30,297 bases of DNA from Methylococcus sp. UBA6136 (GCA_002423305.1 DIVI01000093.1:1-30297); one strand, 5' to 3'; positions 1 through 6,736 are shown, counted from the first letter of the stretch. Notes: generated from the letters alone by a model not told the origin. Made by a program: numbers and translations.

Positions 1-214
1 ACTTCCAGGACGATTTCGGTGTACAGGAAGTTCATCCAGTAGGTTTCGAATTCCGGTGCGAATGAGTCGAGACCGGCGGACCAGCCATAGACGCCTTCAT
101 ACCAACGTACCCATGCGTAGAACACGGCATAGATGGCAAACGCGAAGGTGAGCCATTTTTTGTCGAGCAACGGAAGATCCGCTGCGCCAACGCCACTTGC
201 AGTTGTAGCTGCCA
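1..214 (-). CDS. pmoC: Copper membrane monooxygenase subunit C, N-terminal part (PmoC or AmoC), runs off the window
   Basis: This is the start of subunit C of particulate methane monooxygenase or ammonia monooxygenase, an integral membrane copper enzyme that oxidises methane or ammonia. Seen: 71 codons from the ATG at 214, preceded by an AGAGGT ribosome binding site 7 nt upstream. The protein opens with a short Ala/Thr-rich leader, then LLDKKWLTF, the start of the first membrane helix, and the family hallmark around WVRWYEGVYGW, GLDSFAPEFE and TYWMNFLYTEIVLE. Known: pmoC/amoC is normally the first gene of a CAB operon, so A and B should lie beyond the left edge. Inference: the wording is closer to methanotroph PmoC than to Nitrosococcus AmoC as I remember them, but the conserved N-terminus alone does not settle the substrate. 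Transcription should start from the promoter at 340-367. The gene diverges from fccA. Confidence 0.93.
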
Positions 215-289
215 TAGTAGTTACCTCTTTTGTTTTATGGTTATGGTGCTTGGCACCGGTTAGGCGGTCGTCCTTGGCCGCTTCCAGTC

Positions 290-351
290 GGGTGGTCTTT
301 GGACTTTCCGACTGCCCTCCGCTCCTCGGAGTGGGGGGCAGTCTACCACCC
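290..351. repeat. Long nested inverted repeat over the pmoC -10 and start region
   Basis: Outer arms GGGTGGT (290-296) and ACCACCC (345-351) enclose inner arms at 311-325 and 328-342. The inner arms pair along 15 positions with two G-T wobbles and almost no loop. No T-run follows on either strand, so this is not an ordinary intrinsic terminator. The right arm overlaps the -10 hexamer of the pmoC promoter. Two more short inverted repeats lie in the same interval: CCATGC/GCATGG at 401-419, and GGTGC-TTG-GCACC at 245-257, which falls inside the predicted pmoC leader. Confidence 0.6.
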
Positions 352-367
352 GTTCAAACCCTGTCAA
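340..367 (-). promoter_or_regulatory. Sigma-70 promoter of pmoC
   Basis: On the minus strand a perfect -35 hexamer TTGACA (362-367) is followed after 16 bp by TAGACT (340-345), a 4/6 match to the -10 consensus. An A/T-rich stretch (368-374 on the plus strand) lies directly upstream and could act as an UP element. Initiation would fall near 333, giving a leader of about 120 nt before the pmoC ATG. Sigma-70-type promoters upstream of pmoC are known in gammaproteobacterial methanotrophs; this particular site is inferred from sequence only. Confidence 0.65.
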
Positions 368-374
368 TAAAAAA

Positions 375-391
375 TGCGACATTTTGTCGCA
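375..391. promoter_or_regulatory. Palindrome just upstream of the pmoC -35 box, candidate operator
   Basis: TGCGACA-TTT-TGTCGCA is a perfect 7+7 inverted repeat with a 3-bp centre, lying 7 bp upstream of the -35 hexamer of the pmoC promoter (centre near -50). That is a usual place for an activator site. I do not recognise it as the site of a named regulator. It could also serve the divergent fccA gene. Confidence 0.4.
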
Positions 392-527
392 CCCCTTTTG
401 CCATGCGGCTTTGGCATGGATCGAGGTGCTGACATGACCCTAATTCACGATCTTTCATGCGTTAGAATCGCTTCGAACCGACCTCCCTGATCCGCTTGAA
501 AACCACCGGTCAACCATCGCTATCAAA

Positions 528-836
528 TTGATATTTAAGAATATACATTCGAATAGGTGGCTAACCATCGCTTGGCTGATGATGTCCCAGCAGGTTCATG
601 CCGTGAATTCCGATGCCACGGCCATTACCCATGGATGCGCGGGCTGCCATGGAACCGACGGGGATGGATATGGCTCATTACCACGCATACATGGAATGGA
701 CAGGCATCTGTTTCTTCAAGCGATGCGAAACTTCAAACAAGGTGATCGCCCGGCAACTGTCATGAGCCGGATCGCCAAAGGCTTCAGCGACACCGATCTG
801 GTCAAATTGGCCGATCATTTCAGCAGAAAACCCTGA
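528..836 (+). CDS. fccA: Monohaem c-type cytochrome, FccA-like partner of FccB
   Basis: A small periplasmic class I cytochrome c that probably accepts electrons from the flavoprotein encoded directly downstream. Seen: 102 residues with a short basic N-terminus, a hydrophobic segment around residues 11-20 ending in VHA (signal peptide), one haem-binding CAGCH motif at residues 37-41, and Met79 as the likely second haem ligand. The start is uncertain: TTG at 528 has no clear ribosome binding site and no in-frame ATG retains the full signal peptide. Neighbours: the stop is separated from the fccB ATG by one base, so the two are translationally coupled. Known: FccA of Allochromatium vinosum is dihaem, whereas single-haem versions of about this size occur elsewhere. 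The name rests mainly on the partner gene. No other haem motif is present. Confidence 0.75.
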   Translation: MIFKNIHSNRWLTIAWLMMSQQVHAVNSDATAITHGCAGCHGTDGDGYGSLPRIHGMDRHLFLQAMRNFKQGDRPATVMSRIAKGFSDTDLVKLADHFSRKP

Positions 837-837
837 C

Positions 838-2241
838 ATGCCAGGCATCTCTCGCAGACATTTTCTATCGCTCGGACTGGGATGCGGAGGTCTGTTACTG
901 GGTGCATGCAAAGACACCCCCGGCAAAGCCAGTGATCTGAGCAAGGCCAGAGTGATCGTTGCCGGTGGAGGATTTGCCGGCATGAATGCGGCCAGGGCAT
1001 TGAAACGAATCTCGCCCGAACTCCAAGTGACCCTAATAGAAAGAGATCCGATCTATATGTGTTGCCCTGGGTCCAATCGCGTCATTGCCGGTATGGCATC
1101 AATCGACAGTCTTGCGCACGATATAGGCACCGGCCCGGAGAAAATGGGCATCCAAGTGATGATCGGCACTATCACAGGGATTAATGGCGACCGGAAACAC
1201 ATTACGCTGGCGGATGGAAGCTCCCTGCCCTTTGACCGTCTTATCATGGCTCCCGGCATGGACTTGCGTTGGGATGCCATTGAGGGCTACGACGAAGCCG
1301 CCAGCACCTTAATCCCCCATGCGTGGAAGGCCGGCGAGCAAACCTTGTTACTTCGCCGACAGATCCGCTCACTGCGCAGGGGCGGGACGGTAGTCATCAC
1401 GGTGCCGGACAATCCTTACCGCTGCCCGCCTGGCCCGTACGAGCGAGCCTCGCTAATGGCTCATTATTTGAAGACACACAACCCTCGGGCCAAGATCCTG
1501 ATCCTGGATGCCAAAACACGATTTTCGAAACAGCGGGCGTTCTCTCATGCCTGGAAAACGCTTTACCCCGGCATGGTGGAATGGGTCTCATCGGAACATG
1601 AAGGACAGATCGATCATATCGATACCCGCCATCGGGTGGTGAACACAGAGTTCAATAAGCACCCCGCGGATGTGTTGAATGTCATTCCACCTCAGCGGGC
1701 TGGGAAGCTCGTGACCTTGGCTGATTTGCAGGACGAAACGGGGTGGTGCCCGGTGGACCCCCTAAGCTTCGAGTCCACCAAAATTCCCGGCATTCATATC
1801 ATTGGGGATGCCTGCATCGCCACGCCCATGCCCAAATCAGCTTTTTCCGCACAGTCTCAAGCCAGAGCCTGCGCCTCCGCCGTGGTTGAACTCCTGTCCG
1901 GGGAAGTACCCACCCCGCCGCGCCTGATCAATCACTGCTTCAGTTTTGTCGACGCTGAGCGCGCCATTTCCGTCACTGGGGTTTACGGCTACCAGCCCTC
2001 GACCAGAGCCCTGGAAATGCTATCCAGCGGCGAAACCGCCCCTGATGACGACTGGGCGCAAGAGGGCATCTACGCGACCGACGGGTACGAGTTAATGATT
2101 CAAGAGACCTTCGGTCAGGAATCCTCTAGTCATATAGGGCCAGGAGCAAAGGAAAAGACCAGGCAGAGGTTCGCAGGGCCGAGCCGCGAGAGTTACCTTC
2201 ACCCAGCCAAGGCCTGGTCGAGCAACTCCTGGACTGGCTGA
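838..2241 (+). CDS. fccB: Flavocytochrome c sulfide dehydrogenase, flavoprotein subunit
   Basis: FAD enzyme of the sulfide:quinone reductase/FccB family, which oxidises sulfide in the periplasm and passes electrons to the haem subunit. Seen: a twin-arginine signal (SRRHFL, residues 5-10) and a following LGAC that could be a lipobox (Cys24). The FAD-binding glycine motif VAGGGFAG starts near residue 41, with RCPPGPYERA around Cys196 and LINHCFSF around Cys367. These last two align, from memory, with the redox-active cysteine pair of the A. vinosum enzyme. GDACIA near residue 326 is the second FAD contact. The segment PHAWKAGEQT and the C-terminal ETFG also match FccB. Odd: the protein continues about 40 residues past the usual ETFG end, and its last 43 nt overlap the convergent DUF4202 gene. 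The substrate is inferred; other reduced sulfur compounds are possible. Confidence 0.88.
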   Translation: MPGISRRHFLSLGLGCGGLLLGACKDTPGKASDLSKARVIVAGGGFAGMNAARALKRISPELQVTLIERDPIYMCCPGSNRVIAGMASIDSLAHDIGTGPEKMGIQVMIGTITGINGDRKHITLADGSSLPFDRLIMAPGMDLRWDAIEGYDEAASTLIPHAWKAGEQTLLLRRQIRSLRRGGTVVITVPDNPYRCPPGPYERASLMAHYLKTHNPRAKILILDAKTRFSKQRAFSHAWKTLYPGMVEWVSSEHEGQIDHIDTRHRVVNTEFNKHPADVLNVIPPQRAGKLVTLADLQDETGWCPVDPLSFESTKIPGIHIIGDACIATPMPKSAFSAQSQARACASAVVELLSGEVPTPPRLINHCFSFVDAERAISVTGVYGYQPSTRALEMLSSGETAPDDDWAQEGIYATDGYELMIQETFGQESSSHIGPGAKEKTRQRFAGPSRESYLHPAKAWSSNSWTG

Positions 2242-2786
2242 GGGAAAGGCAACTTTAAAGCCAGTTCGTGACCCTTCTCCGACATTTTTCCCCAAGTCTT
2301 CCTGACAATGTTAAGCAGCTTCTCGCCATCCTGAGTAGCCGCAAAATCTGCAAAGTAGTTCTCCAGAAACACCAGACAGACGACATCCTCCAGCGCTTGA
2401 GCCTCCCGGTCTGTCCTGATTCCGCGCTTTTGCAGCAGCGACTTTACCCTGTCAGTGGCTGAAGACTCGTATCCGGCCTCATCCATCAGCGCTGCCACAC
2501 AGTTGCCGTGAAAGCCGTAGAGGTAGGTCCGCCACCTGAGATATCCCTCGCGCGTGGCCGGGTAGTCTTCACGAGAGACTTCCCAACGCCGGATATGTTG
2601 CCCGCGCGCGGCGATTTTGAGGTGCTCTGACGATTCAGGGCATACCTTATCAAGCCAGGCAGACATTCGCTGTCCGTATACAAGCGCCCTGGGCTGACTG
2701 ACCCCTTCCAGGATATCGAAACTCGGATCAGCTGCATTCGCAGCATCAATCCAACCAAGCACTGTTTCAAGCCGATTATCGGACAT
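2199..2786 (-). CDS. DUF4202 family protein
   Basis: A soluble protein of about 195 residues that I recognise as the DUF4202 family, which has no established function. Seen: no signal peptide or membrane segment; a helical, charged sequence with an ARGQHIRRWEV segment and the conserved-looking YRGWRT-like stretch LRWRTYLYGFH. His, Arg and Trp residues in this region could form a ligand site, but this is a guess. Start: a GTG (2789) and an ATG (2786) are adjacent, with GAGGGG 8-11 nt upstream; I took the ATG. Neighbours: divergent from surE across 120 bp that contains a small palindrome, and convergent with fccB, whose 3' end overlaps it by 43 nt. Confidence 0.8.
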   Translation of the reverse strand: MSDNRLETVLGWIDAANAADPSFDILEGVSQPRALVYGQRMSAWLDKVCPESSEHLKIAARGQHIRRWEVSREDYPATREGYLRWRTYLYGFHGNCVAALMDEAGYESSATDRVKSLLQKRGIRTDREAQALEDVVCLVFLENYFADFAATQDGEKLLNIVRKTWGKMSEKGHELALKLPFPQPVQELLDQALAG

Positions 2787-2821
2787 CACTTTTATAACCC
2801 CTCACTGGCAATTGCTTCCGG

Positions 2822-2834
2822 ACACTTAAAGTGT
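2822..2834. promoter_or_regulatory. Short palindrome between DUF4202 and surE, candidate operator
   Basis: ACACTT-A-AAGTGT is a perfect 6+6 inverted repeat, placed 36 bp upstream of the DUF4202 start and 76 bp upstream of surE. It could be an operator for either gene. It matches no named regulator I know, and a repeat this short can occur by chance. Confidence 0.25.
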
Positions 2835-2909
2835 AAAGAACCTATCTTAAACCTCATCCTCCAGGGAAGGTGGCGCTGGTGTAAAATCAGGGCTTAACCG
2901 AGGGATTTC

Positions 2910-3668
2910 ATGCATATTCTGCTCAGTAATGATGATGGATACTCCGCCGAGGGTCTCAGGGTGCTCGCGAGTTCATTGGGCGCCCATGTGGACATCACTG
3001 TGGTGGCGCCGGAAGGCAATCGGAGTGGCGCCAGCAATTCGCTGACACTGGAAGTACCCCTTCGAGTCAGCAAAGCGGAAAACGGTTTTATCAAGGTCAA
3101 CGGCACGCCCACGGACTGCGTCCATCTTGCCATCACCGGATTACTCGACCGTGAGCCTGACATGGTCTTTGCCGGCATCAACCATGGTTCGAATCTCGGA
3201 GATGACGTGATTTATTCCGGCACGGTTGCAGCTGCCACTGAAGGCCGCTTTTTGGGGCTACCCGCCGTCGCGATCTCGCTTGCGTCACAATCCCACGTCC
3301 CCGAACACTTCGAAACCGCGGGACGAGTGGCGGTGTCCTTGCTGGAACGCATACGGCGATACCCTCTCCCCGCCGATACCATCCTCAATGTAAATGTGCC
3401 TGACCGGCCATGGGAGGAGTTGAGAGGATTCAGGGCCTGTCGTCTAGGGCAGCGCCACAAGTCCGAACCCGTCATTCGAGGCAGCGATCCGCGTGGTCGT
3501 GAACTCTATTGGGTCGGAGCAGCAGGACCGGAACAGGATGCAGGACCGGGGACCGATTTCCATGCAATTCGTGAAAACTATGTCTCGGTCACCCCATTGC
3601 AGATTGACCTGACCCGTTATGACCGGATTGATACGTTAGCCCACTGGCTTGAGGGTGAGCCTGCCTGA
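2910..3668 (+). CDS. surE: 5'/3'-nucleotidase SurE
   Basis: Metal-dependent nucleoside monophosphate phosphatase of the cytosol, linked to survival in stationary phase. Seen: 252 residues, the family's usual length. The metal-binding N-terminus SNDDGYSAEG carries Asp8-Asp9, GNRSGASNSLT forms the next active-site loop, and AGINHGSNLGDD with SGTVAAATEG completes the site. GAGGGA lies a few bases before the ATG at 2910. Neighbours: the TGA overlaps the ATG of pcm by one base, the same surE-pcm coupling found in Escherichia coli and Pseudomonas. Odd: the nlpD and rpoS genes that usually follow are absent. Confidence 0.96.
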   Translation: MHILLSNDDGYSAEGLRVLASSLGAHVDITVVAPEGNRSGASNSLTLEVPLRVSKAENGFIKVNGTPTDCVHLAITGLLDREPDMVFAGINHGSNLGDDVIYSGTVAAATEGRFLGLPAVAISLASQSHVPEHFETAGRVAVSLLERIRRYPLPADTILNVNVPDRPWEELRGFRACRLGQRHKSEPVIRGSDPRGRELYWVGAAGPEQDAGPGTDFHAIRENYVSVTPLQIDLTRYDRIDTLAHWLEGEPA

Positions 3669-4327
3669 TGCATCAGCGAATCGAGGGCATCGGCATGACT
3701 TCCCGGCGAACCCGGGAGCGCCTGATCGCCCGACTGAGAGAGCAGGGGATCAGCCACCCCGGCTTACTCAAGGTCATGCTGGAAACGCCGCGTCATCTTT
3801 TTATCGAGGATGCTCTTGCGAGTCGGGCCTACGAGGACACCGCGCTCCCGATTGGTTTCAATCAGACCATATCGCAGCCTTACATCGTCGCCCGGATGAC
3901 CGAGCTTTTGCTTGAAACGGGTCCGCTGGACAAAGTGCTGGAAGTCGGGACCGGGTCGGGTTACCAAACCGCTATCTTGGCGCAACTGGTCAACCGTGTT
4001 CACTCCGTGGAACGCATATATCCCCTCCAACAACGCGCCCGGCGATGCCTGCAGGATTTGAATCTGCGTAATGTTCGACTGAAGCACAGTGACGGCGGCT
4101 GGGGGTGGGATGAATACGCACCCTATGACGCTATTCTGGCCACAGCTGCACCCAGCGAGATTCCGGAAAGCCTTCTAACCCAAATGTCCCGTCGAGGCGT
4201 GATGGTGATTCCCGTGGGCCAGGGACGGACTCAAATCCTGAAAAGGATCACCCGGACAGAGGTCGGTTATGAGGTAGAGGAAATTGAACCCGTCAATTTT
4301 GTACCGTTCTTGCCAGGCGTCTTTTAA
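3668..4327 (+). CDS. pcm: Protein-L-isoaspartate O-methyltransferase
   Basis: Repairs damaged proteins by methylating isoaspartyl residues with S-adenosylmethionine in the cytosol. Seen: 219 residues. The substrate loop GFNQTISQPYIVARM holds the family's Ser/Thr-Gln-Pro motif, the SAM-binding motif is LEVGTGSGYQTAIL, and the later DAILATAAP and VIPVGQG segments follow in the expected order. Start: the ATG at 3668 overlaps the surE stop; a second in-frame ATG at 3695 starts at MTSRRTRERL and would give 210 residues, closer to the E. coli length, so the first nine residues are uncertain. Cotranscribed with surE. It converges on fmdB with a 53-bp gap and no obvious terminator. Confidence 0.95.
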   Translation: MHQRIEGIGMTSRRTRERLIARLREQGISHPGLLKVMLETPRHLFIEDALASRAYEDTALPIGFNQTISQPYIVARMTELLLETGPLDKVLEVGTGSGYQTAILAQLVNRVHSVERIYPLQQRARRCLQDLNLRNVRLKHSDGGWGWDEYAPYDAILATAAPSEIPESLLTQMSRRGVMVIPVGQGRTQILKRITRTEVGYEVEEIEPVNFVPFLPGVF

Positions 4328-4380
4328 CGACCTGTTCAACCTGACCAAAAACCCTCTATTGTCACATTCAACCGGGACAC

Positions 4381-4674
4381 TCAGCTCTGGCTGGGGGATG
4401 GTTTGGTGCCTGAGCCTGAGTCGGCCGCCGCAACTGCGCCGCTGGAGGCACTCCCAGAATCCCCTCCGGCCAGATTCTTTTTCTTGTCTTGGCTGCCTTT
4501 GAAATCCGTCTCGTACCACCCGCCGCCCTTGAGACGAAAACCTGCCGCAGAAATCAGCTTGGTCAGCTCAAGATCGCCACAGGCCGGGCATTCCTTGAGC
4601 GGGTCATCCGAAAGCTTTTGAAAAGCCTCCAATTCGTGACCACAGGATTTGCACTGATACTCATAGATAGGCAT
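4381..4674 (-). CDS. FmdB-family zinc-ribbon protein
   Basis: Small protein with the FmdB/CxxC-CxxC regulatory domain, named after a putative regulator of formamidase genes in Methylophilus; its molecular role is unknown. Seen: 97 residues starting MPIYEYQCKSCG, with two zinc knuckles CKSC (8-11) and CPAC (29-32). A low-complexity tail rich in Gly, Ser and Ala follows, probably disordered. GGAGAC lies about 6 nt before the ATG. Neighbours: in many proteobacteria fmdB precedes aspS; here it stands alone, convergent with pcm and divergent from a Nudix gene. Confidence 0.9.
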   Translation of the reverse strand: MPIYEYQCKSCGHELEAFQKLSDDPLKECPACGDLELTKLISAAGFRLKGGGWYETDFKGSQDKKKNLAGGDSGSASSGAVAAADSGSGTKPSPSQS

Positions 4675-4799
4675 GGAAGTCTCCGAAGAAAATCTGAGAA
4701 GGCATCGATCTAACGATAGGGCGGGTCATTTCAAGCCGCCACGACGATCCGAATCACCGATAATGGGCCTTATTTTACACTGCGTGAACGGACCCACCG

Positions 4800-5306
4800 A
4801 TGGAAACCCCGGCAACTCCCTTGAATAACCCCCCTTTCACACCAGCGATAGGGGTGGGTGGATTGATCTTCGACGATGCCGGCCGGGTTCTTCTGGTTTG
4901 CCGAAAGCATCCGCCGCAAGCAGGCCTTTGGCATATCCCGGGGGGACGACTGGAGCCGGGAGAAACTCTCCCCGAATGCTGCCGCCGTGAGGTTTTAGAG
5001 GAAACCGGCATCGAAGTGACCCCCTCAAGGATAGTGGCGGTTGCCGATCGTAACATCGAAGGATTTCACTACATCATTATCGATTTTCTGGCAGAACTGA
5101 CCGCTGCGTCTCCGTGTGATCCACATCCCTCCACGGATGCTGCGGATGCCTGCTGGGTATCTCCTGATGACCTGACCGAGTATCCGCTGGTCACTGGCCT
5201 TGAAGCGGTCATTCGATCGTGTCAACCGGCTCGGGTTGCCGCACCCGAGGCAGGGCTCGCCCCCACCGACATCCATCCCTGGCTTTACGCCTCACCCTGC
5301 AAGTAA
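4800..5306 (+). CDS. Nudix hydrolase
   Basis: Hydrolyses a nucleoside diphosphate linked to another group; the substrate cannot be told. Seen: 168 residues with a perfect Nudix box (G-x5-E-x7-REU-x-EE-x-GU) from Gly49 to Ile71, including REVLEETGIEV. The preceding VGGLIFDDAGRVLLVCR and LWHIPGG are typical of the ADP-ribose/ADP-sugar and housecleaning branch. The last 30 or so residues are Pro/Ala-rich and add nothing to the fold. Start: the ATG at 4800 has no strong ribosome binding site, but the fold begins about 15 residues later, so it is compatible. It is divergent from fmdB with 125 bp between them. Confidence 0.92.
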   Translation: METPATPLNNPPFTPAIGVGGLIFDDAGRVLLVCRKHPPQAGLWHIPGGRLEPGETLPECCRREVLEETGIEVTPSRIVAVADRNIEGFHYIIIDFLAELTAASPCDPHPSTDAADACWVSPDDLTEYPLVTGLEAVIRSCQPARVAAPEAGLAPTDIHPWLYASPCK

Positions 5307-5417
5307 GCCAGGAGAAATTGGACCCTCAGGAAACTTCCAAGGGTTAACGCTGACAAAACTGTCGTGCATTCCAGTCGCCTTCGCCCATAGCTCATACAAA
5401 ATCAAACGATCACGCCC

Positions 5418-6071
5418 ATGGCCAACTTCCTAAGCGAATTTTCTTATTTCGACCTCGCAAACACCCTGCCCTCCGTACACGGTGGCCACGGCGAGGGGGG
5501 AGGACTGGTCGCCCTTGTTGATCATTTGCTAGCCGCACTGACTCGCGACTCACCGAGCTCCTGGAGTCTGCTTGGAGGCATTGAAACGCTAGGCAGCAAT
5601 CTTCACCCTCTTCTGCTGCATTTTCCGATCGCCTTTGTCTTCGGTTTTATTTTCACCGAAGTTTACGGTCTGTTTTTCAAAAAAACCGGCGTAAGGCAAT
5701 GGGCCAGTGGATTGTTATACCTTGGTGGTATCGGAGCTGTTCTTACCGTGGTTTCCGGCTTGATCGCCGCAGAAACGGTTCCTCATGGTGCCCAAGTGCA
5801 TGAAATCATGGAATGGCATCAACGCGCGGGCATCACCGTCGCTGTTTTAACGGTAGCCCTGGGTGTCTGGCGCCGTCTTGGCGGGATACCAAAATCCGCC
5901 ATGGCGACGGCGCTCAGCATGGTTTTAACTCTGCTGATTGGAGTAGTGCTTTTCCTGGGGGCGGATATGGGCGGGATGATGGTTTACCAACATGGCGTGG
6001 GGGTGAAGAATTTGCAATCCACGGCTGAACATCAGCATCACCTTCACAACAGTGATTTGCCATCACCTTAA
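5418..6071 (+). CDS. DUF2231 integral membrane protein, histidine-rich ends
   Basis: Predicted inner membrane protein of the DUF2231 family, function unknown. Seen: 217 residues with about four hydrophobic helices (roughly residues 68-90, 95-118, 130-150 and 165-190). The segment SNLHPLLLHFPIAFVF carries the family's conserved His residues in the first helix. A His/Gly stretch HGGHGEGGG sits near the N-terminus and EHQHHLHN near the C-terminus. The motif MGGMMVYQHGVGV precedes the tail. The His and Met residues could bind haem or copper, but this is inference. The start at 5418 lacks a clear ribosome binding site. It converges on the NlpE-like gene, with an inverted repeat between them. Confidence 0.85.
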   Translation: MANFLSEFSYFDLANTLPSVHGGHGEGGGLVALVDHLLAALTRDSPSSWSLLGGIETLGSNLHPLLLHFPIAFVFGFIFTEVYGLFFKKTGVRQWASGLLYLGGIGAVLTVVSGLIAAETVPHGAQVHEIMEWHQRAGITVAVLTVALGVWRRLGGIPKSAMATALSMVLTLLIGVVLFLGADMGGMMVYQHGVGVKNLQSTAEHQHHLHNSDLPSP

Positions 6072-6116
6072 AGCGTCACCAATCCGTGAATTTTTGAAAG
6101 CCTTCTTCGGGCAACA

Positions 6117-6152
6117 GCTTTGAGCAACCGGGGGTACCCGGTCGATCAAAGC
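6117..6152. repeat. Inverted repeat between convergent genes
   Basis: GCTTTGA (6117-6123) pairs with TCAAAGC (6146-6152), and inside it ACCGGG (6127-6132) pairs with CCCGGT (6137-6142) around a GGTA loop, giving a 36-nt stem-loop with a 3x3 internal loop. No T-run follows on either strand. It lies between the DUF2231 gene and the NlpE-like gene, so it may protect or terminate both transcripts, or be a dispersed palindromic element. Confidence 0.5.
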
Positions 6153-6175
6153 AGCTCAATACGTTACAACCACCC

Positions 6176-6709
6176 TCAGTGGATATGCATTTCCCGATTG
6201 TTGGCTTGATCGGTTCTTTGTAGAAGATATCTGTCACGGTCCCCACTCATGTGCGAACCATCATCTGTGAGATACAAAAGAGTGCTATCGTCCTTGATCG
6301 CCAAACGGCGCACGGGAGCCTCCTTGCTCGGCGTCAAAACCGCAATCCCCTCCTTCTCATCCCACTCATACTTACCCTTCTCGAAGGACTCCCTGTTTTG
6401 GGCCTTGGCAGGTTGTATAACCAGCAGGTAGCGGTTCTTGGCATTCAGTGACAGGGTCATTTTTATGCCATTGCAATCTTTCTCGTGACAGGGCAAGTAC
6501 CCATAAAATACCCCTCTGAACTTTCCCGCCTCAGCCGTCGCGTGGGCGGAATGATCCATTGTCATTCCGTGCTGCTGCTCACGGGCCTTAAGCGCCTTTT
6601 CCTGGATCTCCTTGTCAGTTTCCGCCATTGCAACGCCAAACGAGGCAAGCAAGATGCCGGAACCAATAAGAACTAGCTTGTTTTTTATTTTTTTATTCAG
6701 TGATTTCAT
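6176..6709 (-). CDS. Exported NlpE N-terminal-domain protein, candidate copper-responsive protein
   Basis: Resembles the N-terminal domain of NlpE, the outer-membrane lipoprotein involved in copper tolerance and surface sensing in E. coli. Seen: 177 residues with a signal peptide (basic start, hydrophobic core about 12-27, cleavage after VAMA). A His/Met-rich segment HGMTMDHSAHA at 47-57 follows, then the barrel-like core GVFYGYLPCHEKDCNGIK, KMTLSLN, GKYEWDE, VLTPS and LLYLTDDG in family order. The protein ends MHIH. Unlike NlpE there is no lipobox cysteine, so it should be soluble in the periplasm. The Cys pair (PCHEKDC) and the His/Met run suit Cu(I) or Cu(II) binding; that is inference. 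A G9 tract lies 33 bp upstream (see findings). It follows rho on the same strand with a 258-bp gap. Confidence 0.75.
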   Translation of the reverse strand: MKSLNKKIKNKLVLIGSGILLASFGVAMAETDKEIQEKALKAREQQHGMTMDHSAHATAEAGKFRGVFYGYLPCHEKDCNGIKMTLSLNAKNRYLLVIQPAKAQNRESFEKGKYEWDEKEGIAVLTPSKEAPVRRLAIKDDSTLLYLTDDGSHMSGDRDRYLLQRTDQANNREMHIH

Positions 6710-6736
6710 AGGGGAAAGTCTCTTCGAAGGACCAGA

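Larger units (their letters stand above)
215..527. other. pmoC/fccA divergent intergenic region
   Basis: 313 bp with no supportable gene. It holds the pmoC leader (215 to about 333), the pmoC promoter, the long nested inverted repeat, the TGCGACA palindrome and a CCATGC/GCATGG repeat. For fccA I see only a possible TAGAAT -10 at 463-468 without a convincing -35. A 99-residue plus-strand frame starting at 133 overlaps the pmoC N-terminus and was rejected. Confidence 0.7.

Noticed and set aside
290..351. Long hairpin as an intrinsic terminator
   Set aside because: No T-run follows on either strand and it overlaps a good promoter rather than following a gene end.
133..432. 99-residue plus-strand ORF over the pmoC start and leader
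   Set aside because: It runs antisense to the pmoC N-terminus and through the promoter repeats; no recognisable protein and no ribosome binding site.
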